Source: Ramlibacter sp.
GTDB taxonomy: Bacteria > Pseudomonadota > Gammaproteobacteria > Burkholderiales > Burkholderiaceae
Direction: 5' to 3'
Length of the DNA: 10,126 bases
Assembly (NCBI GenBank): GCA_014376915.1
Contig: JACMQP010000386.1
Coordinates: forward strand, 1-10,126
Shown here: positions 1-6,582 of the stretch, piece after piece
How positions within the stretch are numbered: position 1 is the stretch's first letter
How the letters are laid out: every line of letters begins with the position of its first letter
Position numbers and translations under genes: made by a program
Notes under the pieces: model-generated
What the model was told of the DNA's origin: nothing
The model's database searches: none
What the model saw: only the letters and a program-made list of their open reading frames with translations

Positions 1-918
1 GCCGGGCTTCAGGTACAGGACCTCGCTCAAGCAGACGCCGGCATTGCCGACCAGGGAGCGCCCCGGCTCGATCATGAACTTGCGGTCTCCGAAGCCACGG
101 GCGTCGATTTTGGCGAACAGTTCGTGCCAGAGCGCATCGGCTTTGGGCGGCTCGTCGCCGTTGTAGTCGATGCCGAGTCCGCCGCCGAAGTCGATGTGGG
201 CAAGCGGGATCCCGGCCGCCTCGACCGTCTCGACCAGGTCCAGGATGCGGTCCATCGCATCGAGGTACGGATCCTCGGCCGTGATCTGCGAGCCGATATG
301 GCAGTCGATGCCGACCACCTTCAGACCGGGCAGCGCGGCCGCCCGCTGGTAGGCGTGCAAAGCCCGTTCATGGGCCACGCCGAACTTGTTGCCCTTCAGG
401 CCGGTGGAGATATAGGGATGGGTCCTGGGATCGACATTGGGATTGACCCGGATGCTCACCGGTGCCACCTGGCCTGCTGCAGTGGCCACTTCGCTCAACA
501 CCTCCAGCTCGGCTTCGCTTTCGACGTTGAAGCAGCCGATGCCGGCGCGCAGGGCCTGCTGCATCTCGGAGCGGGTCTTGCCGACGCCCGAAAAGATGAT
601 GTCGACCGCTGCGGCGCCGGCGGCGAGCGCCCGCTCCAGTTCGCCGACGGATACGATGTCGAAGCCGCAACCGGCGCGGGCGAAGACCTGCAACACACCA
701 AGCGAGGAATTGGCCTTCATCGCGTAGCAGATGCTGGCCTGGCGGCCGGCGAAGCCGCGCTGGTAAGCCGCCAGCGCGTCCAGCATCGCCGCTTTCGAAT
801 AGACGAACAGCGGCGTGCCGTACTGGCGGGCCAATGTCGCGAGCGGCAGGCCTTCGACGCACAGGTCGCCGCCGATCAGGTCGAAGTGGGGTCGGCCGGG
901 AAGCAGGGATGGGATCAT
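1..918 (-). CDS. lysA: Diaminopimelate decarboxylase LysA, N-terminal 306 residues (3' end outside window)
   Basis: Cytoplasmic PLP enzyme that decarboxylates meso-diaminopimelate to L-lysine, the last step of lysine synthesis. The reading frame is open to base 1, giving 306 residues; family members are usually about 415-420, so roughly the last quarter (much of the C-terminal beta domain) is missing only because the window ends. Visible fold-III (alanine racemase-like) motifs: YAMKAN at 65-70 with the PLP-binding lysine at 68, CHIGSQ at 206-211, the phosphate-binding glycine loop GGGLGIDY at 245-252, and EPGR at 284-287 followed by LVGNAG. The ATG at 918-916 overlaps the stop of lptM (ATGA). 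I see no purine-rich ribosome site ahead of it, so translation probably depends on coupling to lptM. The assignment to LysA rather than another group IV decarboxylase rests on these motifs and the lptM-lysA pairing. Confidence 0.96.
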   Translation of the reverse strand, partial: MIPSLLPGRPHFDLIGGDLCVEGLPLATLARQYGTPLFVYSKAAMLDALAAYQRGFAGRQASICYAMKANSSLGVLQVFARAGCGFDIVSVGELERALAAGAAAVDIIFSGVGKTRSEMQQALRAGIGCFNVESEAELEVLSEVATAAGQVAPVSIRVNPNVDPRTHPYISTGLKGNKFGVAHERALHAYQRAAALPGLKVVGIDCHIGSQITAEDPYLDAMDRILDLVETVEAAGIPLAHIDFGGGLGIDYNGDEPPKADALWHELFAKIDARGFGDRKFMIEPGRSLVGNAGVCLSEVLYLKPG

Positions 919-1160
919 GGGATGACTGGCAGAGGTGACGCAATGCCGGCCTTGGGCGCAGCCGAGGCGGGGCTCGCCGGCGGCGTCGCTGCGGCCGGAC
1001 GGATGGTTTCGACGAGGGTGGCGCGCGACTGCGCGGCCGGCTCGGTGGGGATGAACAGCCGCCCCTTTTGGCCGCACCCTGCCAGCGCTGCGACCACGCT
1101 GGCGGCAAGGGCAAGGCGCCCGAGCGGGCCGCTCACTAGAATTTGGCAAACATTCAACAT
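915..1160 (-). CDS. lptM: Small LptM-type (YifL/LppL family) lipoprotein upstream of lysA
   Basis: An 81-residue predicted lipoprotein. A hydrophobic signal (about residues 15-27) leads to the lipobox L26-A27-G28-C29, and the mature protein begins CGQKG with LFIP close behind, the signature of the LptM/YifL family. LptM in Escherichia coli binds the LPS transporter LptD/LptE at the outer membrane and aids its maturation; the same role here is inferred from family only. Position +2 after the cysteine is Gly, not Asp, consistent with sorting to the outer membrane. The rest (residues 39-81) is Ala/Pro/Ser-rich and low in complexity. The start is uncertain: ATG at 1160 or GTG at 1136, the latter giving a more usual 20-residue signal peptide. 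Neither has a convincing ribosome site. The stop overlaps the lysA start by 4 bases, so the two form an operon. Confidence 0.85.
   Translation of the reverse strand: MLNVCQILVSGPLGRLALAASVVAALAGCGQKGRLFIPTEPAAQSRATLVETIRPAAATPPASPASAAPKAGIASPLPVIP
1137..1142 (+). promoter_or_regulatory. Possible -10 box for cyaY
   Basis: TAGAAT matches the sigma-70 -10 consensus at five of six bases and would give a leader of about 25 bases before the cyaY ATG at 1173. No acceptable -35 box is found 16-18 bases upstream. It lies inside the 5' end of lptM on the opposite strand. Weak candidate only. Confidence 0.25.
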
Positions 1161-1166
1161 GGTGAA

Positions 1167-1172
1167 ATTGTA
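1167..1172 (-). promoter_or_regulatory. Possible -10 box for lptM-lysA
   Basis: Read on the minus strand these bases are TACAAT, five of six matches to the -10 consensus. Transcription would begin near 1160, which would make lptM leaderless if it starts at ATG 1160, or give a short leader of about 24 bases if it starts at GTG 1136. No good -35 box is visible; the region where it would lie is inside cyaY. Confidence 0.22.
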
Positions 1173-1502
1173 ATGACCGACCTGGATTTCATGGACCGCG
1201 CCGAGGCGTTGCTGGCGCGGATCGAGTCCAGCTGCGACCGCATCAACGAAGAATCGGATGTGGACGTCGACAACCAGCGCGTCGGCGGCATGGTCACGCT
1301 GTCGTTTCGCAACCGCAGCCAGATCGTCGTCAACTTGCAAAAGCCGTTGCAGGAGGTCTGGATGGCCGCCCGGTCCGGCGGCTTTCACTACCGGTTCGAC
1401 GGCTCGCAATGGAGCGACACCAAAGGGCAGGGCGAATTCTTCGACAATCTCACCCGTTATGCCAGCGAGCAGGCCGACCAGCCCCTGAAATTCGAGGGCT
1501 GA
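1173..1502 (+). CDS. cyaY: Frataxin-like iron/Fe-S protein CyaY
   Basis: A 109-residue cytoplasmic protein of the bacterial frataxin family (Escherichia coli CyaY has 106). CyaY binds iron through an acidic ridge and modulates Fe-S cluster assembly on IscS-IscU. The family pattern is clear: an acidic N-terminal helix and following segment (D3, D5, D8, E11, E18, D22, E26, E27, D29, D31, D33), a beta sheet with VTLSF and QIVVNLQ, the hallmark [16 protein letters not shown] around W63-Y73, and W80. The ATG at 1173 is chosen because it gives [11 protein letters not shown], the normal family N-terminus; a TTG at 1143 in frame would add ten residues with no family counterpart. GGTGA at 1161-1165 is a weak ribosome site. 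It starts 12 bases from divergent lptM and ends 8 bases from convergent mrcA. No isc genes are in view. Confidence 0.96.
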   Translation: MTDLDFMDRAEALLARIESSCDRINEESDVDVDNQRVGGMVTLSFRNRSQIVVNLQKPLQEVWMAARSGGFHYRFDGSQWSDTKGQGEFFDNLTRYASEQADQPLKFEG

Positions 1503-1510
1503 CCGGCGCG

Positions 1511-3952
1511 CTAGTTGCGGAACAGGTCAAGGATGCTCTTGCGCTCGTCGGTCGCGGGCAGTTGCTGCCGGTTGGGCGGCAGGCCTTCCGAGTTCAAGAG
1601 GCTCCTGTCTTCGGGCACCGGCCCCGGTGCATTGCCGGCCGGGCTCGCAGTCACGCCCAGACTGCCGACACCGGCGCCGCGCGCATATTCCTCGAAATAC
1701 CATTCGCCGCCGACGTTGACCACACCTTGCGGCGCGGCGGGTTCTTTCACCGGCACCCCCTTGAGGGCAGTTTCCATGAAACTGATCCAGACCGGCAGGC
1801 TCAACCCGCCGCCGGTCTCGCGGTCGCCCAGCGACCGCGGAGTGTCATACCCCATCCACACGATCGCCGTCAGCGTCGGCTGGTACCCGGCGAACCAGGT
1901 GTCGATTGAATCGTTGGTCGTGCCGGTCTTGCCATACAGGTCGACCCGTTTGAGGTCGCGCTGCGCCTTGGCGGCAGTACCGGACCGCGCCACTTCCTGC
2001 AGCAGGCGGCTCATGATGAACGCGTTGCGCGAATCGATCGCGCGCGCCGCCTCGCTTGGCAGCGGCGGTTGGCTCTCCACCAGGGTCTTGCCCTTCTGAT
2101 CGGTAATGCGGGTCACCAGCCAGGGATTGATGCGGTAACCGCCGTTGGCGAACACGGAGTAGGCGGTGGCCATCTGCATCGGGGTCACTGAGCCGGCGCC
2201 CAGCGCCATCGTGAGGTAGGGCGGGTGCTTCTCGGCATCAAAGCCGAAACGGGTGATCCAGTCCTGCGCGTTCTGCGCCCCCACGGCCTGCAGGATGCGG
2301 ATGGAAACCATGTTCTTGGACTTGGCCAGCGCGGTGTGCAGCGGCATCAGCCCCTCGAACTTGCCGTCGTAGTTCTTGGGTTCCCAGGGCTGGCCGCCGG
2401 TGACGCCGGCGTCGAAGAACAAAGGCGAATCGTTGACGACGGTCGAGGGCGTAAATCCTTTTTCCAGCGCGGCGGAATAGATGAACGGCTTGAAGCTGGA
2501 GCCAGGCTGGCGCCAGGCCTGCGTCACGTGGTTGAACTTGTTCTTGCTGAAGTCGAAGCCGCCCACCAGTGCGTGGATCGCGCCATCGCGCGGGTCAATG
2601 GCGACAAAGGCGCCTTCGACCTCAGGCAGCTGCGTGATCTCCCAGGCATTCTTGGGCGTTTTGGCGATCCGGATCACCGCGCCGCGGCGGATCTTGATCT
2701 TGGGCGCCGCCTTGTCCGACAGGCCCGACTGTGCCGGGCGGAGCCCTTCGCCAAGGATCTCGATCTGGTCGCCGTTCTGGCGCACAGCCACGATCTTCTT
2801 GGGATTGGCTTCGAGTACGACCGCCGCGAGCACGTCGCCGTTGTCGGGATGCTCGGCCAGCGCGTCGTCGATGGCGTCTTCGGCCTCCTTCGGGTTGGCC
2901 GGCAGCTCGATGAATTCCTCGGGGCCGCGGTAGATCTGGCGCCGCTCGTAATCCATGATGCCTTTGCGCAGGGCCTTGTACGCGGCGTCCTGTTCGTCGG
3001 CCTTGACGGTGGTGAAGACGTTCAGTCCACGGGTGTAGGTCTCATCGCCATACTGGGCGTAGACCATCTGGCGCACGGTTTCGGCGATGTACTCGGCGTG
3101 GACCTTGGTGTTGTCGCCGCCGGTGCGGACGTGCAGTTCCTGCTTCCTGGCGACTTCGGCTTCGGCTGCGGTGATGAAGCCGTTCTCCTGCATCCGGTCG
3201 ATGATGTACTGCTGGCGGGTGCGAGCCCGGCTCGGGTTGATGATCGGGTTGTATGCCGAAGGCGCCTTCGGCAGGCCGGCCAGCATCGCCGCCTCGGCGA
3301 TGGTCAGGTCCTTCATCGGCTTGCCGAAATACGCCTCCGAAGCCGCGGCGAAGCCGTAGGCGCGATTGCCCAGGAAGATCTGGTTCATGTAGATCTCCAG
3401 GATCTGGTCCTTGGTGAGCATGTGTTCCAGCTTGAACGTCAGCAGCACCTCATAGAGCTTGCGGGTAAAGGTCTTCTCTGACGACAGGTAGACGTTGCGC
3501 GCCACCTGCATGGTGATGGTCGACGCGCCCTGGCTCTTGACCCGCCCAAGGTTGGCCAGCGCCGCTCGCAGCAGGCCCTTGTAGTCGACGCCGCCGTGCG
3601 AATAGAAGCGCGCGTCCTCGATCGCCAGCACGGCGTCGACCATGACCTTGGGGATTTCGCGGATCGGCGTCAGGTTGCGCCGCTCCTCGCCGAATTCACC
3701 CATCAGCAGACCGTCCGCGGAAAACACGCGCAGCGGTAATTTTGGGCGGTAGTCCGACAGATCCGAAATATCGGGCAGGTTTGGGTAGGCAACCGCAAGC
3801 GCCACTCCGACGATCGTAAAAAGGCTGAGCAAGCCGGCCAGGGACAGGCCACCTACCCAGAGCACGCCTCGCAGCAGGCGGCCCCGCCAGGCGGGCCGGG
3901 AAGACGGACCTGACGACCTGGCGGGCGCATCGGATGAGGAATCAGAAGGCAT
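1511..3952 (-). CDS. mrcA: Penicillin-binding protein 1A, bifunctional peptidoglycan glycosyltransferase/transpeptidase
   Basis: An 813-residue class A PBP (also called PonA) that polymerises lipid II into glycan strands and cross-links the stem peptides in the periplasm. Order of parts: short Ser/Pro-rich cytoplasmic tail (1-22); a single transmembrane anchor (about 27-56); GT51 glycosyltransferase with motif 1 EDARFYSHGG (catalytic E112), motif 2 GASTITMQ (142-149), motif 3 RKLYE (second glutamate E168) and motif 4 around EIYMNQ (186-191); an intervening region about 315-435 matching the OB-like insert of PBP1A; transpeptidase with SSFK (nucleophile S485, K488), SKN (545-547) and KTG (675-677). 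All catalytic motifs are intact. The last 75 residues are a Pro/Gly-rich tail. The ATG at 3952 is chosen because the frame continues upstream only to a TTG at 4060 with non-family sequence; its ribosome site is poor. It is divergent from pilM and convergent with cyaY. Confidence 0.97.
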   Translation of the reverse strand: MPSDSSSDAPARSSGPSSRPAWRGRLLRGVLWVGGLSLAGLLSLFTIVGVALAVAYPNLPDISDLSDYRPKLPLRVFSADGLLMGEFGEERRNLTPIREIPKVMVDAVLAIEDARFYSHGGVDYKGLLRAALANLGRVKSQGASTITMQVARNVYLSSEKTFTRKLYEVLLTFKLEHMLTKDQILEIYMNQIFLGNRAYGFAAASEAYFGKPMKDLTIAEAAMLAGLPKAPSAYNPIINPSRARTRQQYIIDRMQENGFITAAEAEVARKQELHVRTGGDNTKVHAEYIAETVRQMVYAQYGDETYTRGLNVFTTVKADEQDAAYKALRKGIMDYERRQIYRGPEEFIELPANPKEAEDAIDDALAEHPDNGDVLAAVVLEANPKKIVAVRQNGDQIEILGEGLRPAQSGLSDKAAPKIKIRRGAVIRIAKTPKNAWEITQLPEVEGAFVAIDPRDGAIHALVGGFDFSKNKFNHVTQAWRQPGSSFKPFIYSAALEKGFTPSTVVNDSPLFFDAGVTGGQPWEPKNYDGKFEGLMPLHTALAKSKNMVSIRILQAVGAQNAQDWITRFGFDAEKHPPYLTMALGAGSVTPMQMATAYSVFANGGYRINPWLVTRITDQKGKTLVESQPPLPSEAARAIDSRNAFIMSRLLQEVARSGTAAKAQRDLKRVDLYGKTGTTNDSIDTWFAGYQPTLTAIVWMGYDTPRSLGDRETGGGLSLPVWISFMETALKGVPVKEPAAPQGVVNVGGEWYFEEYARGAGVGSLGVTASPAGNAPGPVPEDRSLLNSEGLPPNRQQLPATDERKSILDLFRN

Positions 3953-4062
3953 AAGTGTCCAGGTGAGGTCCCACGGCAATGATAGAAATAACCTTGATGA
4001 GGACGGCGGTGAGTCGGCGAGGTCCCTGGGCCAAGCAGCCAGATGGCTGTAGTCGTCCAAAG

Positions 4063-4071
4063 ATTATTGCA
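4063..4071 (-). promoter_or_regulatory. Possible extended -10 promoter for mrcA
   Basis: On the minus strand the bases read TGCAATAAT: an AATAAT hexamer (five of six matches to TATAAT) preceded by the TGn extension that can replace a strong -35 box. Transcription would start near 4056, giving a leader of about 100 bases before the mrcA ATG. A TTGCCA at 4095-4090 is too far upstream (21-base spacing) to be a good -35. Confidence 0.3.
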
Positions 4072-4199
4072 GGTCCTGGCGTCGGTTTTTGGCAACGAAT
4101 GGTAGGGCTAGAACCGAAAATCCCTTTGCGGGACAAGGATGTTGCAGCTAGCATTGAAGTGATTTCTTAACTTTGTTACGCCGCGAAATCCGGGGTATC

Positions 4200-4205
4200 A
4201 GGAGA
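4200..4205 (+). promoter_or_regulatory. Ribosome binding site that fixes the pilM start
   Basis: AGGAGA lies six bases ahead of the GTG at 4212. This supports that codon as the start instead of the in-frame TTG at 4173, which has no ribosome site and would add 13 charged residues not seen at PilM N-termini. Confidence 0.75.
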
Positions 4206-4211
4206 CAGTCT

Positions 4212-5291
4212 GTGAGCTTACTGGGGTCGTTGTTTAGCCGCCAGCCGGCGCCTTTGCTGGGCCTGGACATCAGTTCTTCGAGCGTCAAGCTGGTCGAACT
4301 GGGTCGGGACAAGGAAGGCAATCTGGTTCTGGAACGCTGTGCGATCGAGCCGCTTGAACGGGGCTGGATCACCGATGGCAATGTCGAGAAGTTTGAGGAA
4401 GTGGCCGAGGCCATGCGACGGGTGGTCAAGAAAAGCGGCACCCGGACCCGCAACGTGGCCATGGCATTGCCGCCTTCCGCGGTCATCACCAAGAAGATCA
4501 TTCTGCCCGGCGGGATGAGCGAGCAGGACCTGGAAGTCCAGGTCGAGACCGAGGCCAACCAGTACATCCCGTTCTCGCTGGACGAGGTCAGCCTGGACTT
4601 CTGCGTCATCGGCCCAAGCCCCACCTCCACCGGCGACGTCGAGGTGCTGATTGCGGCGTCCCGACGCGAGAAGGTCCAGGACCGGCAGGGCCTGGCCGAG
4701 GCCGCCGGCCTCAAGCCCGTGATCATCGACGTCGAGTCCTATTCATCACGTCTGGCCGCGGGCCGCCTGATCGAAGCACTGCCCAATCGCGGCGTGGACA
4801 CCATGGTTGCGCTGTTCGAGGTTGGCGCCTTCACCACCAGCATGCAGGTGATTCGCAACGACGAGGTGCTGTACGACCGCGACCAGGCTTTCGGCGGCGC
4901 CCAGCTGACCCAGCTGATCGTGCGCCAGTACGGTTTTTCTCCGGAAGAGGCTGAAACCAAGAAACGCAACGGCGACCTGCCCGAGGATTACGAGTCGGGT
5001 GTGCTCAAGCCCTTCGTCGACAGCATGTCGCAGGAAATCGCCCGTGCCCTGCAGTTCTTCTTCACCAGCACCCCGCACAACCGGGTGGACTACGTGATGC
5101 TCGCCGGCGGCTCGTCTGCCTTGCCGGGCCTGACTGAAACCGTGACAGCGCAGACCTCGTTCCCATGCATGCTGGCCGATCCGTTCGAGGGCATGCACAT
5201 CGGCGAAGGCGTCCGGGAAAAGAAGATGCGGCGTGAAGCGCCTTCGTATCTGACCTCCTGCGGCCTGGCCATGCGGAGGTTCCTGCAGTGA
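4212..5291 (+). CDS. pilM: Type IV pilus assembly protein PilM (actin-like ATP-binding protein)
   Basis: A 359-residue cytoplasmic protein with the FtsA/actin fold. PilM binds the cytoplasmic N-terminus of PilN and links the PilNOP alignment complex to the motor side of the type IV pilus machine. Visible: the first phosphate loop GLDISSSSVKLVEL at 17-30, a central region with the ALPPSAV motif (85-91), a second loop LFEVGAFTTS at 201-210, and the nucleotide-base motif VMLAGGSSALPGL at 295-307. In the second loop the usual Asp is Glu (E203); I recall similar sequences in other Burkholderiales, so this is probably lineage-typical. The start is GTG, supported by AGGAGA upstream. It is the first gene of the cluster, and its stop overlaps the pilN GTG by four bases (GTGA). 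Length and motifs are normal for the family. Confidence 0.96.
   Translation: MSLLGSLFSRQPAPLLGLDISSSSVKLVELGRDKEGNLVLERCAIEPLERGWITDGNVEKFEEVAEAMRRVVKKSGTRTRNVAMALPPSAVITKKIILPGGMSEQDLEVQVETEANQYIPFSLDEVSLDFCVIGPSPTSTGDVEVLIAASRREKVQDRQGLAEAAGLKPVIIDVESYSSRLAAGRLIEALPNRGVDTMVALFEVGAFTTSMQVIRNDEVLYDRDQAFGGAQLTQLIVRQYGFSPEEAETKKRNGDLPEDYESGVLKPFVDSMSQEIARALQFFFTSTPHNRVDYVMLAGGSSALPGLTETVTAQTSFPCMLADPFEGMHIGEGVREKKMRREAPSYLTSCGLAMRRFLQ
5275..5279 (+). promoter_or_regulatory. Ribosome binding site for pilN
   Basis: GGAGG, inside the 3' end of pilM, lies eight bases ahead of the GTG at 5288. It supports this non-ATG start, which yields the expected N-terminus with the INLLPHR motif. Confidence 0.75.
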
Positions 5292-5902
5292 TCCTCATCA
5301 ACCTGCTGCCGCATCGCGAAGCTGCACGCAAGCGTCGCCGCGATGCTTTCTTTGCCACGCTCGGTGTCTCCGCGCTGATGGGCGGCGTCATCGCTGGTGC
5401 GATCTTCCTCTGGTATGCGGCCCAGATTTCCAACCAGCAAAGCAAGAACGTGATGCTGCAGACGGAGATCAAGCGGCTCGAAGGCCAGATCAAGGACATC
5501 GCGACCCTGCAGGAAGAAATCACTGCGCTGCGGGCGCGCCAGCAGGCGGTGGAAGATCTGCAGGCCGACCGCAACCTGCCGGTTCACCTGCTCAACGAAC
5601 TGGTGCGGCAATTGCCTGACGGCGTCTATGTCACCAGCCTGAAGCAGGAAAACCAGGTGGTGTCGATCCAGGGCGTGGCCCAGTCGAACGAGCGCGTTTC
5701 CGAACTGCTGCGCAACCTGAGCAACAACAGCCCCTGGCTGACCAAGCCGGAACTCGTCGAGATCGTTTCCGGAAGCGTTGCGCTCGGCAAGGAGCAGCGC
5801 CGGGTGGCCAACTTCCAGATGAAAGTCAGGTTGTTGCGTTCCAGCGAAGCACAAAAGGCTGCTGCCGCCGCGAGCGCGGCCTCAGCGCCGGGGAAGACCT
5901 GA
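5288..5902 (+). CDS. pilN: Type IV pilus inner-membrane assembly protein PilN
   Basis: A 204-residue bitopic inner-membrane protein. The cytoplasmic N-terminus carries INLLPHRE (4-11), the conserved peptide that docks into PilM. A basic stretch (R14-R18) precedes one transmembrane segment (about 21-45), then a periplasmic coiled coil (about 46-95) and a ferredoxin-like domain (about 97-185) that pairs with PilO. The last 20 residues form an Ala/Ser-rich tail (AAAAASAASA at 191-200), probably disordered and not a conserved part of the family. The GTG start overlaps the pilM stop by four bases, and pilO begins two bases after the stop, so expression with its partners is likely coupled. Confidence 0.95.
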   Translation: MILINLLPHREAARKRRRDAFFATLGVSALMGGVIAGAIFLWYAAQISNQQSKNVMLQTEIKRLEGQIKDIATLQEEITALRARQQAVEDLQADRNLPVHLLNELVRQLPDGVYVTSLKQENQVVSIQGVAQSNERVSELLRNLSNNSPWLTKPELVEIVSGSVALGKEQRRVANFQMKVRLLRSSEAQKAAAAASAASAPGKT

Positions 5903-5904
5903 TC

Positions 5905-6582
5905 ATGGCGACCAAGACATCCACCAAGTTCGATTTCGCGGCGATTCAGCAGTCGGTGCGGGCGCAGTTTCGCGGCCTGAACCCCAACGATCCCTCGTCT
6001 TGGCCCGCAGGCCCGCGTTTTGCCCTGTGCTTCGCCCTGATGACGGCCATCGTGATCGCGCTCTGGTTTGTCTGGCTGAACAGTTCCGAGGCCGAATTCG
6101 AGGCCGAACGCAGCAAGGAAATCGCGCTGCGCGATGACTACAAAAAGAAACTGGTGCAGGCCGTAAACCTCGACGCCCTGAAAAAGCAGCGCGAGCAGGT
6201 GCAGCAGTATGTGACGCAGCTCGAAAAGCAGTTGCCGAGCAAAGCGGAAATGGACGCACTCCTGTCCGACATCAACCAGGCCGGTCTTGGCCGCAGTCTG
6301 CGCTTCGAACTGTTCCGGCCGGGCCAGGTAAGTGCCAAGGAGTATTACGCGGAGTTGCCTATCGCACTGAGAGTGTCCGGCCGCTACCACGACATCGGAT
6401 CGTTCGCCTCGGACGTGGCGAACCTGTCGCGGATCGTGACTCTGAACAACGTGTCGATCGGCCCGACGACGGCCAAGGACGGCGGGCTGGTGATGGAAGC
6501 CACTGCCAAGACCTTCCGGTACCTGGACGCCGACGAGGTTGCCGCACAGCGCAAGGCCACTCCGGGAGCCAACAAGAAATGA
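5905..6582 (+). CDS. pilO: Type IV pilus inner-membrane assembly protein PilO
   Basis: A 225-residue bitopic protein that heterodimerises with PilN and, with PilP, forms the periplasmic alignment complex between the inner-membrane motor and the PilQ pore. Visible: a cytoplasmic N-terminus of about 37 residues, longer than that of PilN; one transmembrane helix (about 38-58); a charged periplasmic coiled coil (about 60-112) containing KKQREQVQQYVTQLEKQL; and a C-terminal ferredoxin-like domain (about 114-207) with the ELPIALRVSGRYHDIGSFASD stretch (150-170) typical of PilO. The C-terminal tail is Lys/Ala-rich. The ATG follows the pilN stop by two bases, with GGGGAAG at 5890-5896 as ribosome site. 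Its stop overlaps the pilP start by four bases (ATGA). Confidence 0.96.
   Translation: MATKTSTKFDFAAIQQSVRAQFRGLNPNDPSSWPAGPRFALCFALMTAIVIALWFVWLNSSEAEFEAERSKEIALRDDYKKKLVQAVNLDALKKQREQVQQYVTQLEKQLPSKAEMDALLSDINQAGLGRSLRFELFRPGQVSAKEYYAELPIALRVSGRYHDIGSFASDVANLSRIVTLNNVSIGPTTAKDGGLVMEATAKTFRYLDADEVAAQRKATPGANKK

Larger units (their letters stand above)
3953..4211. other. Divergent intergenic region between mrcA and pilM
   Basis: This 259-base gap must carry the promoters for mrcA (leftward) and the pil operon (rightward). It is less GC-rich than the flanking genes, especially at 3978-3995, 4060-4070 and 4085-4180. I find no convincing coding sequence. For the pil side the best -35-like words are TTGCAG (4142-4147) and TTGAAG (4154-4159), but neither has a good -10 box at the right spacing. 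A search by eye for a sigma-54 site (GG, ten bases, GC) ahead of pilM gave nothing. Confidence 0.6.

Noticed and set aside
124..1173. Long open frame (349 codons) on the plus strand opposite lysA and lptM
   Set aside because: lysA and lptM on the other strand carry intact family motifs through the whole stretch; the plus-strand translation has no family-like pattern.
2225..3481. Long open frame (418 codons) on the plus strand opposite mrcA
   Set aside because: It lies fully inside a well-supported PBP1A gene, has no recognisable domain, and has the composition of a GC-driven shadow frame.
3953..4060. mrcA extension upstream to a TTG at 4060
   Set aside because: The added 36 residues do not look like a PBP1A N-terminus, and the ATG at 3952 gives a normal short cytoplasmic tail before the membrane anchor.
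4091..4104. Possible sigma-54 site ahead of pilM (TGGCA followed by TGG)
   Set aside because: The required GC at the -12 position is absent at the right spacing.
3979..4170. Short open frame (63 codons) in the mrcA-pilM gap
   Set aside because: No ribosome site, no recognisable domain, and it occupies the region that must hold the divergent promoters.
4173..4211. Longer pilM from a TTG at 4173
   Set aside because: No ribosome site, and the extra 13 residues do not resemble PilM N-termini; GTG 4212 has AGGAGA at six bases.
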